Positions 32,492 through 33,826 of a stretch of DNA of 33,826 nucleotides are shown in pieces. Each line of letters opens with the position of its first letter. Position 1 is the first letter of the stretch. A model generated the notes under the pieces. The model searched no databases. It worked only from the letters and a program-made list of their open reading frames with translations, and was not told where the DNA came from. The position numbers were made by a program, and so were the translations under genes. This stretch comes from Bacteroidales bacterium (GTDB lineage Bacteria; Bacteroidota; Bacteroidia; Bacteroidales; UBA932): NCBI GenBank assembly GCA_017960545.1, contig JAGCYZ010000065.1, positions 1-33,826 on the forward strand. Reading direction: 5' to 3'.

Positions 32492-33826
32492 ATGAAAAAG
32501 TTAATTGCATTATTCGCGTTTCTGTGCCTTGCGTTGGGGACCACCAGCGCCACGATTGATACCAAAAAGCTTGAGTATCCCATCCCATATATTCCGGTGG
32601 AGAAGCGCTCAACCATCCTGCCGAAGCACAATATCTGCTCCATCGCCCCCGCGTCAGATGCTTCGGACAATTTCATGACCGGCAGCGGTGTCCTGCGCTT
32701 CCAGACTTCCGGCCAGCCTTATAACGAGGTGATGAGCTACACCCATGAGTTGCTCTATCAGCCGCAATGGGCGGAGACTCCCTTGCCTCCAGACCTGCGC
32801 CCCTATATGCCCCGCATCCGCCAGTTGCTACTGGAGGGAAAGCCGGATGAGGCGAACGCCCTTATTGACGAGGCCCAGAAAAAGGCCGGCTTTGAAAAGT
32901 ACATGAATTTTGACAACAGTATTCTGTACCCCGTCGCCGGGCCGAGCAGGCACCAGGCCTTCACGCTCACCTTCCGCAGGCAGGAGCAGCCCAATACCCG
33001 GGACTATCTGCGTTTCCTGGATATGCAGAACGGCATGATCACTTCTATGTGGACTGATGCGCGCGGTTCTTTCCGGAACGAATCCTTCTGCGCCTATGAC
33101 GGGGAAGTCGCCGTGAACCGCTTCTCTGCACCCAAGGGACAGCTGGACCTGGACGTGGCGATGACACTGCCCAGACTGTCTGCCGGCAGCAGCCACGAGT
33201 TGAATATCCAGGACGGCGTGATTACACTGGCCTGCGCCTACAATCCGGAGTACGGCCACAAGGGCTACGTCGTGGTCATCCGCTTCCTGCCTCAAGGCGG
33301 CACTATGAAAAAGACCGAAAATGGAATGCAAATTACCGGTGCGGACGGCCTGATGATCGTCTCTAAGATCGCTAGGTTCGAAAACGACTTCACCTTTGAC
33401 TGCGCCAAGCCCGTCCGTGACGGACTGATGGCAATGAAGGTCGATTTCGACCAGATGCTCAAGGGTAACGAAAAGTATATCGGCGAGCGGATGGACCGTT
33501 CCAGGATCCATTTGTGCCCTGACCAAGACTTGTTGCTTTCCGGCGAGGAACTGCTCCGTCGCGCCCACAGTAAGAACGAGCTGGATCCCGCCCTGCTGGA
33601 GAAACTCTATGATATGGGCCGCTTCTTCCAGATCTACGAGACTGGCCAGGTGATTCCTCCTTTTACGGGCCAGCACAACATCAACACTAACCTGCAGGTC
33701 TGCGCGGGAAACAACACGGGCCTCTTTGACGAGATGGACGTGTATTTCAAGTATTACGAGACAAAGTTCGATGACTTCCGCACCAACGCGAAGCTGCTCT
33801 ACGGCGCCCGCGGCCTGCTGGCCAGC
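32492..33826 (+). CDS. Divergent GH95-like exported protein (partial, 5' end)
   Basis: The frame is open from ATG 32492 to the window end, giving 445 residues without a stop. The N-terminus MKKLIALFAFLCLALGTTSA is a signal peptide. MPRIRQLLLEGKPDEANALI and DYLRFLDMQNG recall the N-terminal part of GH95 alpha-L-fucosidases. FTGQHNINTNLQVCAGNNTGL aligns with the NINTEMNYW region of GH95, keeping Asn396 and Asn398, which position the catalytic water. YGARGLLAS near the end matches the YGARGWVxH motif. The MNYW tryptophan is lost and the usual N-terminal GNGRLG is not recognisable, so the substrate may differ. The catalytic acid lies beyond the window. Confidence 0.7.
   Translation, partial: MKKLIALFAFLCLALGTTSATIDTKKLEYPIPYIPVEKRSTILPKHNICSIAPASDASDNFMTGSGVLRFQTSGQPYNEVMSYTHELLYQPQWAETPLPPDLRPYMPRIRQLLLEGKPDEANALIDEAQKKAGFEKYMNFDNSILYPVAGPSRHQAFTLTFRRQEQPNTRDYLRFLDMQNGMITSMWTDARGSFRNESFCAYDGEVAVNRFSAPKGQLDLDVAMTLPRLSAGSSHELNIQDGVITLACAYNPEYGHKGYVVVIRFLPQGGTMKKTENGMQITGADGLMIVSKIARFENDFTFDCAKPVRDGLMAMKVDFDQMLKGNEKYIGERMDRSRIHLCPDQDLLLSGEELLRRAHSKNELDPALLEKLYDMGRFFQIYETGQVIPPFTGQHNINTNLQVCAGNNTGLFDEMDVYFKYYETKFDDFRTNAKLLYGARGLLAS

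Overview
The window looks like a chromosomal segment of a Bacteroidota bacterium, probably Bacteroidales. Four things point there: several promoters with the Bacteroidota -7 element TAnnTTTG (one with a perfect TTTG-N19-TATATTTG pair), many SPII lipoprotein signal peptides on carbohydrate-active enzymes, a trp operon in the order E-G-D-C-F-A, and enzyme families typical of gut or rumen glycan degraders (GH3, GH9, GH32, GH95). By eye the GC content is a little over 50%. Species is not determinable; an uncultured gut or rumen lineage is an inference. I saw no rRNA, tRNA, CRISPR array, phage gene or insertion sequence.

Layout. 1-4075: tryptophan operon (end of trpE, then trpG, trpD, trpC, trpF, trpA; trpB is not between them). 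4122-7752: a lipoprotein GH9 glycosidase and a CDF metal transporter. 7758-11195 (minus strand): a chorismatase/RidA-fold protein, then a phosphoribosyltransferase-like protein overlapping a CodB-type cytosine permease. 11225-12606: an AlkZ-like winged-helix protein and a YciI-like protein. 12694-14301: a peroxide-defence operon made of a cytosolic glutathione peroxidase, an OhrR-type MarR regulator with its sensing cysteine, and a lipoprotein glutathione peroxidase, behind a promoter carrying two palindromic operators. 14309-18166: small housekeeping and accessory genes (TSCPD protein, ElaA, Dtd, GNATs, a PhzF-like isomerase, two hypotheticals). 18258-30503: an envelope hydrolase and carbohydrate locus with an alpha/beta hydrolase, an O-acyltransferase, a GH3, three esterase-like proteins, a GH32 fructosidase, an MFS transporter and a ceramidase-domain protein, but no SusC/SusD pair. 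30510-32342: small genes, including a truncated hydrolase joined to an unusual ACT plus Cys-rich fusion. 32492-end: the start of a divergent GH95-like secreted enzyme behind phased TTGAC repeats.

How the genes work together. The trp genes share 4-base overlaps or short gaps and turn chorismate into tryptophan. The peroxidase operon reads as a self-regulated unit: the OhrR-like protein probably binds the two ATCG-N4-CGAT palindromes and releases them when its Cys is oxidised. In the carbohydrate locus, the tight ATGA overlaps between a carboxylesterase, a CE1-like esterase and a GH32 enzyme suggest de-esterification coupled to fructosyl cleavage of an acylated sugar, with sugar uptake through the neighbouring MFS permease. 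That substrate is an inference. The most notable items for follow-up are the OhrR operators, the unusual phosphoribosyltransferase-permease pair, the chorismatase-like gene outside a pigment cluster, and the esterase-GH32 locus without SusCD.
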